From: Paulownia fortunei
Taxonomy: Eukaryota; Streptophyta; Magnoliopsida; Lamiales; Paulowniaceae
Length of the DNA stretch: 64,000 bases
Direction: 5' to 3'
Assembly (NCBI GenBank): GCA_019321725.1
Contig: CM033107.1
Span: 17,537,445 to 17,601,444, forward strand
This document shows positions 24,990 to 37,800 of the stretch, piece after piece. The first letter of the stretch is position 1. Each line of letters begins with the position of its first letter. The notes beneath the pieces are model-generated. The model saw only the letters and a list, made by a program, of their open reading frames with translations, ran no database searches and was not told where the DNA came from. Position numbers and translations under genes: made by a program.

Positions 24990-27285
24990 TGTAATGCATA
25001 ATTCTCTCCAACATAGCCAATAATAAACATCTTGCATGAATATGCATCTAATCAATGTGCATTATCGAATTATGGCATACAAATAGCATAATTATACGAA
25101 TATGAATAATTGTTACTATATGCTTTAGTTATGCTTTAACATGCATTAGTACATGAAATATGATATTCTTTTGTTTCTTGATTTAACATATTCTTTAAGG
25201 CTTTTTGCAGTGAAAATCAGTATCTCGATTAAAGAAGATTGATGTGTTGAATGGCCATGAAATGAATTATTCGTATTGCTCCATAATTATTACATTCTAA
25301 AGTGATTAATTGCCTAAATATCTTCTTTGAAATATGTTATATTTGGCTAAAAACTAAAAGTATGCAAAATAGTGCAATTTGATTGGTTAATTGACTAGGT
25401 TGCATGAAATCATGCTAAACCGCATTACACTTGATTATAATACCAAAGAATCAATTTTTATCATCTTCCTTGCCCATAAATGTGGCTCTTTGCACAAGAA
25501 GACACCAAGCATAAGTCAACCAATCATCACCCTCCACTTATTTTTCTTTAAAATGTTAAACAAGTCATTTTTAGCCATGTTTTCTTGTGGAAACACCTCA
25601 AAAATGACCAGCCCTTCTTCTCCAAGTTTCTTCCAAATTTCTACATCTCATACTTACAAAAATTGAATTCAATCCATAAGAATCCATAGAACACAAACTA
25701 GAACAAGTTTCTACCCTTTTAAACTTGAAAACCATTGGTTTTGAACTTTAATTCCAATCAAATCAAGTTATATTATTTTCAATGTTTCTTATGATGAATT
25801 TATGGTATCTTGGATGGTTACATGTTTTAATATCCTTTTGTATGATTAAAAACTTAAGTGGGTTACACTTGAAGTCAGAACCAAGTTAGTTAATTTAGTT
25901 TCAAGAAAAATTGATAGTCTTATGAAATATCCCTAATTTATTTATTTCTATTTATCTTGTAATGCTTATATTGTAATTGGAAGTGCCTATGAATGATTGA
26001 AAATAGTAGCAATTAGTTTGCTTAATTGAAGGTTACTATCAATTTAAGTTAGAACCGAGTTTACGTAATGTTAATTTGGATTGTGTGCATATTTTAGGGG
26101 TTGTCTTAAGAAATTATGTTTGAATTATTAGTTATTTAATGGCTGCCCTAATGTTTAATATCTTGAATTAGTAGTAAAATATAGATTATGCATTGTTTTA
26201 AAGGTTATGTATTCGATATGGAATTGTTTACAAAAAATTGAAAAGTGTATATGATTTTAACTAGAATAGACTATATGATTTATAAAAAAAGATATTAAAT
26301 AGTATATGATTTGATTATGTTAGGCCTTTAACACATCCTATCTTCCAAAGAATTGACCTTTTTCACTTAGCACAAAGTGGACTCAAGGTAAGTTGAAGTT
26401 TCATTTGTTGTATCACAAGAATCATATAATGTTGTTCATGTTTTAATGTGATTGCTATTATTTGTTAAATGATGTAATGTTTGATGCATTTATGGTTCAT
26501 GAAGCATGACACTATTAAGAATATAATGAGGTTTTTGAAAATAAAGTATGGTACTTGATTGATGGTCGGGTAGACAAGAGATGCGGGAGGGACCGGCGGA
26601 CCCAACAAATGGTGACAAATACTTAGATTGAAAAACCGTATAGAAAAGTCATAATGAATGAGATAGAATACAGCTAATACCTGAAGTTGAAAGACCAAGT
26701 ATTGAAACCCCGTATTAGTTCTCTTATTGGCTAATCATTATGAACAGGTTCTGAAAACCACGATCTATCACTATTAGTTAGGTACCACACTTCAAGGGCC
26801 CTAAATAATGATTTATGAAAGAAAGTTATTAAATTGAATAATGTATTTAATCATTTATGTGATTTGCATGTACGCTATTTGTTATTGCATCAGTTTTATC
26901 TTACTGAGCCTTTAGTTCCTTTGATTCATGTGATGCAGGTGGAAATGTACAAGTTTAGAGGTTGATTGAGCTTCTAGAACGGCCAGACAGAGATTTGTTT
27001 ATATGCCATGCTTTGAGCTATTTTGTAGCATATTTTGAAAATGATGTTTTGTTTTTAAATAAATCGCTCTGTTATGATTCTGTAAATAGATGTACTCAAT
27101 TTTGATTTATGTATATAGTGTGTTTTAAAATGAAATGAAACAATAAATGAATTCAAGTTCTTTCTCTTATAGCCAAAAGGGGATTTTTATTAAAATCATA
27201 ACTCTACTATTGATGAAAAGTTAACATTTCTTGATTTAACTGTATTAGTTGTTTAGGTTCTACAGTTAGGTTAAGGGGTGTTACA
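24990..27285 (+). repeat. 3' LTR of the Tekay/Del element
   Basis: It is preceded by the purine-rich aaggaagaaaggat, a polypurine tract. It mirrors 18087-20370 and ends GTGTTACA directly before TACAA. It contains a short insertion relative to the 5' copy near 25450 (tttttatcatcttcc). Confidence 0.9.
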
Positions 27286-27659
27286 TACAAGCTATTAAAG
27301 TCTTAATGATCTTTGATTTTGTGTTAGTCTACATTAATGGATAGTGACATAAAAAGCAAACCTATGAAGTTCTAAAAATACATAAATAAAATATCAATAA
27401 TTTAATTATAAGTTTGTATAAACCAATCCGAGTGTCGAAGAATTAAATGTAAAAGGCTAGACACACACATACTCAAAGAATTTAAAGATAAGTGAATTTG
27501 ATACTTGAGTTGAAATCGTACATTTTAATAATATTTGAGATTTTCTTGAATTATAAACTCACAACAATTTTTTGGCTCATTTAGTTAGCAGGTTCGATTA
27601 TCAATTGATATTTTACTTATTTTATTTCTTTCTTTTTGCGCGAGAACTAGCAAAATGTT

Positions 27660-28900
27660 AAGTTTGGGGGTATTTGATGAGTGGGTTTCATACCCATTAA
27701 TTTAGCATAATTTGTTTAACCTTTAGATTAGTTTTGAAATTATTGTAAATTTTACTATCATTTTTATTGTTTATTTTGCGAATTTGAGTATGAAGGAAGA
27801 AAGAAAGTCGACTTTGATTTACAAAAATCTGCATTATTCTTACATTTTTCTAAAAAAACTATTATTATTTTTTCTAGTAGGTACAGTGCCTAGGCACTGC
27901 ACAACAAAAAAATTTGGTATTCCTGGCGCTGCCATGCGGATAAAAGGGACAAAATGGAAATTTTACCCTCCTTAGAGCATCTCTAATCTAATTTTAAGAA
28001 TGCCAAAAGCCTCAAGTAGGAAGAGAAGACAAGAAGAAGAAAAGAAAAAAAAGGGATAAGAAGACAATAAGAAAGAATTTTGGCGAAGAGTAGAGAATTC
28101 TTCCAAAATTGAAGAAGAAGACATCTATAAGGGAAGAAAATCATCTTCCAAGTTTTATTTTATTTTCGCCTTTTTCTTTTTAATTATGTTCATGAATATT
28201 GTTAAGTTATCATTAATTTTCACTATGAACTAATTTCCTTTTCTAGGGTTCTAATATAATCTAATTAGGATGTTTTGAATATTTTTTTCAATTCAATTCT
28301 TGAATTATTTTTTGAGTTGAGTGTTCTTCATTGTTCATAATGCTTCTAATTACTTGATCATTAATTAGATGATTTGTTAATCATAAGAATCTGTGAGGTG
28401 AATTATGTGTTTAGTTCATTGTGAATAATACAATAAATTGCATGTGAGATAGAAATATATTTACATAGTTTGTATAGTCATGTTTGACATTCATATAACC
28501 TAATGAATTGTTAATTGTTGTAATTTACATAAGAATATAGTAGGCTATCAATTGATGATATTTTTGTTAGATTTTGGGATAAGTTAGTGGATAATTTAAG
28601 AATTTTCAACTATCACTTAAGACATAAATTGAGATTCCTGAGATAAATTATTCAATTCAAACTAATTATGGTGAAATCATAAACCCTAGGCCTTTACGTT
28701 ATTGAATTTCATACTTAATTGCTTTTCATTATTAGTTTAGTTTAGTAGGGTTTACTTTATTTTTTTGTGTTTATTCAAATAAAATTAGAGTTAATATAAT
28801 TTCGTTACTTAGTAATTTAACAGTTCTCATGAGAACGATACTTACTCATCACTTTATTACTTGTTTACAATAGCATGCACTTGCGTTCACATAATTTTGA
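27660..28900 (+). repeat. Polypurine tract and 3' LTR of the Tat-like element
   Basis: Purine tract aagtttgggggtatt at 27660-27674, LTR start TGATGAGTGG at 27675. The LTR matches 14134-15390, including the tail cttgcgttcaca. The last few bases (expected TTTTGCAACA) are lost or mutated: after aattttg the sequence passes into the next element, so the right edge is uncertain by a few bases. Confidence 0.75.
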
Positions 28901-28904
28901 TTTT

Positions 28905-29977
28905 GGATTTTTGGATCCCGACCCAATCTGATCGGATAAAATCCAATCGAGTCGAGTTTTTTAAAAAAATTAAATTTTGGGTAACCTGAATTCAATTGCA
29001 ATTTTTTTTGTTCGGTTATTGGGTAGAATTTTTCTACCCGAATTACCCGATCGAGTACTCAAAAAAAAATTTAAAAAAATAAAAATAAATAAATTTCAAA
29101 ATACTTAGCCCTAAATTCATACACAGACCATCAGCACTACGCTTCAACTCTTAAATCCCAAGCCCTCAAATTCATTCACGACTGAATAAGAGAATATAGG
29201 AAGAAAAAGGAAAAAAAGGGAAGAAGAAGATGAGAAGGATGAGGAATTCAAAAAGAAATAAATAAAGAGTATAAGAAAAAAGAAAGAAGAGATGAGGAGG
29301 ATGAGGAATCCAAAAAGAAATAAATAAAGAGTACAAGAAAAAAGAAAGAAGAAAAGAAGAGGGGAGGAGGAAACTTGAAAGAAAAAAAAAGAAAGAAAGA
29401 AGAGGATGAGGGCAAGAGAAAGTGGAGTGTGGAACCCAGAAAAAAAAAATACACGAGTTGAAGAAGAGGATGAGGAGAAGAAATAGGGAAAAAAAAAAGA
29501 AAAAAAATATTAGAAGAAGAAAGAAGAAGAAGAAGAAGAAGAGGGACGAGATTCGGGAAGAGGGAAGAAAAAGAAAGAAGAAGAAGATCAGAGGAGAAAA
29601 GAAGGAAGAAAAAAGAGAAAAAATAGAAGAAACGTAAAGAAGGAGAAGAGGGGGAGTAGAATCGGGGAAGGAAGAAGAAGGAAAAAAATGTAGAAGAAAA
29701 AAAGGAAGAGAAAAGGGGAAGAAGAAAGAAAAAACGCAGATGAAAGAGAAAGAGTAAAAGAAAAAAGAAAGAAGAGAGTGAATCCGGAGAAATTGTTGGC
29801 GTCGGCTGCAGATACTTTTTTTTTAATTTTTAAGAAAGAAAAATCAAAACCTGACATATCGGGTATCCGAAAAAATCAAATACCCAATATGTCAAGTACC
29901 TAAGTATATCGGGTTGGTATTGGGTAGCAAAATATGATACCCGACAAATCAAGTACCCAACCCGATGTCCACCCTTA
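28905..29977. mobile_element. Non-autonomous hAT-like relic with purine-rich core
   Basis: The left part (gacccaatctgatcgg and gggtagaatttttctaccc) and the right part (atatcgggttggtattgggta and cccgatgtccacccttA) match the terminal regions of the intact hAT element at 55043-58603. The right inverted terminus is present (TAAGGGTGGACATCGG on the minus strand). The left outermost bases are missing at the junction with the Tat-like LTR. There is no transposase inside; the core is an almost pure A/G tract. Confidence 0.6.
29183..29790. repeat. 600-base purine (A/G) tract with 62-base tandem duplication
   Basis: The plus strand is almost only A and G. A 62-base unit beginning gatgag at 29229 is repeated at 29291 with few changes. 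It produces spurious lysine/glutamate-rich frames on the plus strand and serine/phenylalanine-rich frames on the minus strand, none of which I consider genes. Confidence 0.8.
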
Positions 29978-30847
29978 ACTAGCACTAGGGTGGGACTTTT
30001 ATTATTTATGACATCAGTTTTTATTTAATTAGTTAAATATAAATATGAAGGAACATAGATATCATCTCCAAAATATCATGAACAGTAAATATACACGTGA
30101 AAATTACCTTCACACTTCCATGACCAAAGGATTTTATACATATATAACTCACCCCTCCACATGCTTTGCTTATTGAAAGCAAACAAAAGTCTTTTTCTTA
30201 CATGCATATTTTCTCCAAACACAGACTCATTGTAAAGAGTAGTGTTTCTAGTTTAACTTTTGATCTTATTTGTAAAATTCTATGTACTGCTCGTTGTGAC
30301 TGATTGGAGATCGTTACGTTAACCTTAATCGTAATTTGATTTTTTTTTTTAGTTTTTTTTAACAAAAAATGCCCATATACTTTATATCTCATTGTTTCCA
30401 TATAATTATTATGGGATAATTCGGATCATAGTCACATAACGACTGAACCAATTTATAACATTTCGCTTAATCCACTTCCCTAACACAATCATTAGAATTT
30501 TTATTAGATTAAATAGGGTATTTGAGGAAACTTATGAACTCATTGAAAATCTTATAAGATGTCTGAATGCGTTTGGTAAAATTTTTAAAAATAATAAGCT
30601 TCCAATTAAGATGTTAGTCTTCTTTTTAAAAATAAAAAAAATCTAATAAATTTATTTAATTTTGATAGTATTAATTATAAAATTAACTAACATCTTATAG
30701 ACCTCTTAATTTTATTTTATTCAAATATTTAAAAAAAATATAATATCTTACACTCTAAAATATCTCATAAAGAAATAATTTATTAAATATTTTATATAAA
30801 TTTAACCAAATACCCTCTTAATCACTTTGAATTTTCAAATCGAGCAC
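29978..30847. other. Unassigned spacer
   Basis: AT-rich sequence between two hAT-type elements. I see no gene, RNA or boundary signal. Confidence 0.3.
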
Positions 30848-30855
30848 AATACGAG

Positions 30856-31644
30856 TAGGGGTGTGCGTTCGTACCGAAATTATCAAAATTTTGGTACGAT
30901 AATTTACCAAACCGAAGTTCGATTCGGTAATTATCGAAAAAAAATTAGTAATTCGATACAATTTTCGGTAAAATCGAAATTTATAAAAAAAAAAAGTTTG
31001 CTCTATATTTTTTCAAGAATTCATACATAATAATTATTAAATTAAGGAGTTGGGGCCTATAAAAAAGATAATTCAATCATTTGTATATTTTTGGAATGTA
31101 TCTTTAATCATAAATGGGTATTATTTGGGCAAAGGTAAATAATTGAATTTTTGAAAACAAAACTATGCTTATATGTTTGTTTATTTTGTGACTAGTAAGA
31201 AATAACTAAAGAATCCAATTACATTTAGTTCAATTCGTGAGCGGTGAGTGTTTAATCGACATTTTTGTGATACATTTCATTAAATAAGAGAAATGCACTC
31301 TTTTAATTATTAATTTTTTTAAAAAATATTATCTTTATCATACTAAATTTTAATCATTTTTATAAATATCAATGAAATAATTATTAATTAATTACTAAAA
31401 AAATGAACATAATAAGAATAAACTAAAAAATACTTGAATGATAAAATTAATTCATAAAATTTTAAAAAAAATAAAAATAAAAAATAAATTCGATATGATA
31501 TACCAAATCAAATATTAAAATTTTAAAAAAATATATATTAAATATCGAATTGAAATCAATTAAATTTTGATTTATACCGAAATTTTAATTTATGATACTC
31601 TTTCATATACTATTGATCGGTATACGAAACCTTGTAAACACCTA
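30856..31644. mobile_element. Short non-autonomous hAT-type element upstream of the MFP gene
   Basis: It starts TAGGGGTGTGCGTTCGTACCG and ends with the imperfect inverse (cggtatacgaaacc...acacctA). Flanking 8-base sequences are AATACGAG (30848-30855) and AACACGAG (31645-31652), a target duplication with one mismatch, the length typical of hAT. The 789-base interior is AT-rich and lacks a transposase. Its right end is about 250 bases from the ATG of the beta-oxidation gene. Confidence 0.7.
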
Positions 31645-31781
31645 AACACGAGTGTGAACATCATTTTGAATGGACGATCCCACGAGCGACAGGCCTTTTC
31701 TGTTTTCAGTCAACTCTGTAATTGCTTCATCATTATGGCGTAGCTTCCCACCAACTTCAGTTTCCCCACTGTTACTCTTAC

Positions 31782-31789
31782 TTTATAGC
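31782..31789 (+). promoter_or_regulatory. Possible TATA box of the MFP gene
   Basis: TTTATAGC lies about 110 bases before the ATG at 31897, followed by a purine-rich leader. The position suits a plant core promoter, but such motifs are common in AT-rich DNA. Confidence 0.3.
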
Positions 31790-31896
31790 TATTAATAATT
31801 TCGGTACTGAAACTGAAACCAAAATCCGCCCCTCAAAGTAGAATCATTTTGGCCGTATTTTCTTGATCCAAAATAAAGAAGAGAAAAGGGAAAAAA

Positions 31897-34800
31897 ATGA
31901 AGCAGGCTAGAGTAACCATGGAGGTCGGAAACGACGGCGTTGCGATCGTCACCATCTCTAACCCTCCCGTCAACGCTCTCGCCCTTGCCAGTTAGCTTCT
32001 GAAAACTTGTCACGTTATTGAATTATGGTTGATATGTTTTTGATTGGGCTTGTTTTTCTTTGTAGTTTTTGATGGATTGAAGGAGAAGTTTACTGAGGCC
32101 ATGAGAAGGGATGATGTTAAAGCTATTGTTCTTACCGGTATTTCTCCATTTTTATGGTTCTTTTCAGCTTTTTTTTTTTTAACTTTTTGGTTAGTAATAT
32201 GTTGTTTAAGAAGCCACAAATTATTGATTATTGTTGCTCAAGTGATTCACTCGATGTACAGTAGTGTGAGAGAAAGTTTCCTTCTGATGTAATTACTGTT
32301 TTAGGTTTTAATTTTAGTTAGGAATGTCTGACTCGAGATTTAGGAGATTTGATGGAGATATATACTTGACTTTCAGTTACCTTTCTTTTTCTAGTATTTT
32401 AAGGTGTGTTTAGATCCATAGAGAATATAGTGGAGTACTGTAATCTTACCGCAACAACTGAAAATTAATTGAATTCATGTTCTTCTGCATATTCTCAATT
32501 TTTGTTCCTTGCTGAAGAACTTCCATGGTGTATCAATTCTATGAGGTGCGCATGTATGTAAACAATCATAATGATCTCACGGCACTTCTTATTCATTAGA
32601 AGTACCAGTTTTAGTTCATCATATCAGTGTCATGTCTGTCCCTTAATTGGATTGATGTCTGTCCCTTTATCTTTAAGTGGAGAATATTTTGCTGCCTCAT
32701 AGATTGACAACTGATTTTGTAAGTTTACTCAACTTGAAGGCAATGGTGGCAAATTCTCTGGCGGCTTTGACATTAATGTGTTTGAGATGATACATAAAAC
32801 TGGTATGCATTCATTTACATTTTTGTGTGTTTCACTTTACTATTATGCTAGAACCTGTGCCACATGCTTGGGTATTAATTAAATTTGTGAATTTGCAGGA
32901 GATATTTCTATCTTGCCTGATGCATCAATTGATATCTTGGTCAATGTAATAGAAGGTCTTTGACTAATTCGATTTGTCGTGATTTTTCAAATTTAAGATT
33001 TAGGACTGCTGAAGTTTCTCTTAAATTTATTTGCTGCTCAATATTGTCTTCATCAGACGCAAAGAAGCCCACTGTTGCTGCCATAGAGGGACTTGCACTT
33101 GGAGGTGGCTTGGAACTGGCTTTGGTTTGTGATCTTCTGTGCATATACTTAAAAAGTCAGAAGTTACTCTTAGTTCATCATATCTGGTAGAAGTTTACTC
33201 TCAGTTTATCATTTTGTAAATATTGTGCAGGGATGCCATGCACGCATTGCTGCACCAAAAACACAACTTGGTCTGCCAGAACTCACTCTTGGAGTCATTC
33301 CTGGCTCAGGAGGTAGGGCTGCCTGCTATTTAATATTTTTTATCAATTGGTCAGAAGCTCAAAGCAGAAAAGTTCCTTTGTTTCCGCCAACTGATTGATA
33401 TTCTGATCATGGCTGTTATTCAAGGTACACAACGTCTCCCGAGGCTCATAGGGTTGCCGAAAGCTCTTGAAATTATGCTGGTAGGTCTCCCTCCCTGTAA
33501 CTTGGTGATGAAGCCAAAAAGAGTGGAAGTCTAAATTTCGGTGCTAAAGATGTACATTCATATGATAACTTTAGGTGGAAGAGTTGATTATTTGACTGTT
33601 CTTTTATTGTTTTCGTTTATACTCTTGTGGTTTGGTGATTATTAAGTGTGTCATCTGTATTATATAGGAAATCCTATATCAGTTTGCATAACCTATGCTA
33701 TATTTTGGCTGGAGAAAGAAAAGGGAGAAGTTCAGTTCATTTTGCAACTATCTGATGTGATTCAAATATCTTATTCAAAGCATTGTGCATTTCTCTGCCT
33801 GATCTGCACTTGCTATCATTTGCTAGTACGCGATAATGTAAGCTTATGTGCTATTTTCCTCATCCATAAATGTGTCTCTGGTCAAAGTTTAGCTCTGCAT
33901 CTTTGAAATCCTTCACACTATCTCATTTAGATTGCTATTTTTGTGTTATGCGCATGTAAAGCTTTTCTAGTAAAAAAGAGAGCATGTCAAAAAGAACTTC
34001 TTTCTTTTCAATTGATGCGGATATAACATGGCCATTGAGGTGCATGTGCTATCTGTGGAATGATTTTGGATGTGCATCAATGGAAAAATGTATCCATCTC
34101 AACATAATATAGGTCGAATTATTGAAATCAATATCACCGGACTCTTATTATGTATTGATGGGGTTGTGACAAATTAGATAGAACACTGGTTATTTGGTCA
34201 AAGTTGAAGTTGCAGATGTCTGAAGTTGAAAAAGGATGGATCCAATTCACTTGCTGCCAATTCATTTTTCAGCATTTGGGTGATAATACTTTGTCTGGAG
34301 CATCACTTCTGTCATATAGCTGGTTTAAGGAGCTATCAATCAAACTTTTCAATGATTGGTTAACTGCAGTTTTTCACTCCCATTTACTAGTTGCAGTAAT
34401 CAACCATGCAACTTCATTGCTCATTCTGTCTCTTTGGTCAGATTTGAAATGGCCAAACAATCTTTTCAGTTATGTGACTGAAATCTGTTTGTCAAAGGGA
34501 AACAGAATTGCAATCTGTCTATTGTTTGCACTATAGCTCATAGTTTCTCAGCATTTAAATAATACATTTTCTTTATTGTATCTGAAACTTCATCTCTTTA
34601 ACCGATTTTTTCTTTTATCTGCTACCTTTCATGAGAGTATTGTGCATGTGTTAATGGCATTATGTTTACATATGTTGGCTTTTCTTTAATGTTTATTCGA
34701 AGACTGTACTGTTTACAGTTACCTAGATCGATAACATCAGAAGAAGGAAAGAAGCTTGGTCTTGTTGATGCTGTTGTGCCTTCAGAAGAATTGCTGAAAG

Positions 34801-37800
34801 TATCTCGACTATGGGCATTAGACATTGCAGGGAGGCGCAAACCATGGATACGTTCTCTTCATAGGACTGACAAACTTGGTTCCCTGCCAGAAGTGCATGA
34901 TATAATAAAAACGGCAAGACAACAGGCCAAACAGACTGCCAAAAATATGCCTCAGCACCAGGCATGTCTTGATGTGATTGAAGAAGGAATCATTCATGGT
35001 GGATATCATGGACTTTTGAAGGTAATTTTATTTCCGGGAGATGGTTTGTCAAAGATGTCTCAAACTGTTTAGTTAGGAGGAAACATCCTCGAAAACTTTT
35101 ACTTCTTGTAGTATAGATTTTATATGTTTTGCGATTGGTTCTTGAAAGATATATAAATGGCATATTTGGCTGGCTCTTTTTCAACTACTTTTGAAAAGTT
35201 AAGGTTTTTTTTGTGAACCTGCTGCTTAGTTTCTTAGGTACCCCATAGATAAGAATTGTGAGTCAAGATTACCCCCCAAAAAATGGAATTGTTAGTCAAG
35301 CTTATTACTGTTTTTGGACATTCATAAATATTTTGAAATATGCAGAAAAAAGGTTGTCTAAATCTTTAATTCTAATTTCTGGAAAGTAGAATACTTGCAA
35401 TTTAGCAACTTACTAGTGTAAAATGTTTGTTGCAGGAGTCAAAGGTTTTCAAAGAGCTAGTCTCGACAGACACATCGAAAGGTCTAGTGCATGCATTTTT
35501 TGCTCAAAGGGCAACAACAAAGGTACAGGTTACCCAACACCCACTTATTGACTGTTTTGCTCTATATTAGCATGGATTCGAAATGGCGTCAATAAATTAC
35601 TGTTCCCATGTTGAGACTTCATTAGAAAAAAATTGACCAAACAAATTCGCTTGGAGGTACCACCTCAAAACCTTGATACCAACTGCCTCTCTAGCTAAGG
35701 GTGGATCTAGTTCCTGCCTTGCCTTCTAGCTCTCCAATTTTAGTTGCGAATACCAAGCCGGTTGAAAGCAAAGTCAAGGAGCCATTCTCAAGTAGGTTGC
35801 TTTCAGTCCTCTCATTGGTGGTGGGAGTGGTGACAAGGAACAAGCGTTCTTTAATATATTGAATATTTTTGTATTTCTGTCAGCATGAGTGAGTGGCTCC
35901 TTTGACTTCTTACTTAAAAACTCCTGCAAGAGGCATGGACTCTCAAGAACGCTTTTGTGCATGTCGGACTAATCACATTTTTTGCTCTCTTTTGATCATG
36001 CAAAAGAAATCAAAATTACTATGGTTCAAAATTTTGACTATCGACAGCTGTATGACACATTAGGATTAAGCATTTTACTTGTATGAATGAATATCATGCT
36101 CTCTGTTTCAAATTAAATGGCTTACGTATAAGTCACCACATCTGTCAAACCGCTTTGGTGGGTGCTTTGGGATTTAATACTTGTGTTACTTCCAACGCAC
36201 TTCTAGTAAGCATCTTTTTCTTTTTGCTTCTTTATAAGGTCCTCAACACATTATATTTTGTGGATAATACCATGTCCAAGCATTTATCCAATGTCATATC
36301 CATGTCCTGTATCTTTGTTTTGGTGTTACTCGAGATTTATACATTAGTCTTATTCATATCTGCCTGATTACAACCTCAATTGTAAATACAATTCAAACAT
36401 ACGTGCATTTGTTGTACTTTCTCATTCAATTATGTGCACATTTTTCCTTTTAAAAGATTAAAGTTGTACAACTTATTCTTTTTTGGTGTATATTAGTTTC
36501 TTGAGCTGCTCTACTCTTAAGCTTACAGCAATAACAGCCTCCTGATTAGACTGCCTCATCTAAAAGTGTGTTTCTGCTATTTCTATCTCTTCTTCTTTAC
36601 TTCTATCTTTCCCTTCCTTTTTTTTTTTTTCTCTGTTTTTGGCTTTTTCCTATTCCAATATTAAAAAATACAATCAACAACTTCTGATACTTGGAAAACT
36701 GATCCGGACAACTGGAAAACTGATCCAGACAGTTGTCCATCTTCTCAGGAAATTCGGCCAGCCATACACAACTGTGTTCGATAGTACCTTTTTTATGGTA
36801 AAGAACGTACAACAGCCTCAGATAAATCAGCAGCTCTTTAATGCCTCATCATATTTCTATTAAAAATGAGATTGATAATTGCATTAGTGATGGTTTATTT
36901 GATTAGCATCTTTCTTGTTTGTAAAGAAAGTACTTCAGGCTTGATTTCAAAAATGTGATTATCATTTTTATGAGAATTGGAATCAGAGTGATTATTGTTT
37001 TTTGTGAGAATTGGAACACCAAGTTCAACTGTTATAGGATATAGCGTCATGCCCCAGTGCTGTGCCTCTAAAATTTCTCTATTACAGTCATTAATCCTTT
37101 TGTGGGAAGGACCTCTTTAATGCATCTTATTGCTGCTAAAGTATTGATGTCCTGAATTTGCTCTGAGAAATTGTTAACAGGAATGGAAGGAAAAGTTGTG
37201 GTTCTTTTTTTCTCTCACTGTTTTTGCTTTTATCAAGTCTCAGGAAGCAACTTTATTCATTTCTGGATAAAAAATCAACTTTTTAATAATACAGGTACCT
37301 AATGTTTCTGATATTGGGCTCAAACCAAGACCAATAAAGAAAGTTGCTGTTATTGGTGGAGGGCTAATGGGTTCTGGCATTGCTACAGCTCTAATTTTGA
37401 GCGATATTTACGTCATTCTCAAAGAAATCAATTCTGAGTATCTTCTCAAGGGGATAAAAGCAATAGAAGGTTAGTTGAGATTTGCTAATCTTTAATTTTC
37501 CATGTCTAGTCCCACCAACTGAAGTACATTTTGAGTTACCAAATTAAAAAAAAAAAAAGGAGATAACAGATGTCGATCTATCTGATTACAAATATGATAA
37601 GTTAAAATTGAGTGGGGCTTATAGTTGAATTTCGTGTGAAAATCCATATCTCTGTGCTTGCGTGGCAGCGAATGTCCGAGGTCTGGTATCAAGAAAAAGG
37701 TTGGCAAAGGATAAAGCAGAGAAAGCCCTTTTGATGCTTAAAGGCGTTTTGGACTACTCTGAATTCAAGGATGTGGATATGGTCATTGAGGTAAGTCGAA

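Larger units (their letters stand above)
18087..27285 (+). mobile_element. Tekay/Del-type Ty3/gypsy chromovirus, nearly complete
   Basis: A 9.2 kb element with LTRs 18087-20370 and 24990-27285, each TGTAATG...GTGTTACA, flanked by perfect TACAA duplications (18082-18086 and 27286-27290). A methionine-tRNA type primer site TGGTATCAGA starts at 20377. Domain order is gag, protease, reverse transcriptase, RNase H, integrase, chromodomain-like tail, which is the Ty3/gypsy order. The long LTRs of about 2.3 kb and the VKVLWRNHSV tail fit the Tekay/Del clade. Stops and frameshifts interrupt all frames, and two catalytic positions are altered, so it is autonomously dead. It lies inside the Tat-like element at 14134-28900. 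Confidence 0.9.
14134..28900 (+). mobile_element. Tat/Athila-like gypsy element, interrupted by a chromovirus
   Basis: LTRs lie at 14134-15390 and about 27675-28900. Just inside the left LTR, TTGGCG at 15396-15401 sits at the position and in the form of the aspartate-tRNA primer site used by Tat/Athila elements. Just before the right LTR, aagtttgggggtatt is a typical polypurine tract. The internal part (15391-18086 and 27291-27674) carries degraded gag and a short protease remnant but no reverse transcriptase or integrase core, so it was defective or non-autonomous before a Tekay-type element landed at 18087. I could not find clean target duplications at the outer ends. Confidence 0.75.

Noticed and set aside
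29248..29857. Long frames rich in lysine/glutamate or serine/phenylalanine
   Set aside because: They are by-products of the A/G tract; both strands stay open only because stop codons are avoided by composition.
34204..34536. 110-codon open frame inside an MFP intron
   Set aside because: Flanked by proven exons at 33480 and 34719 that join in frame without it; no conserved motif.
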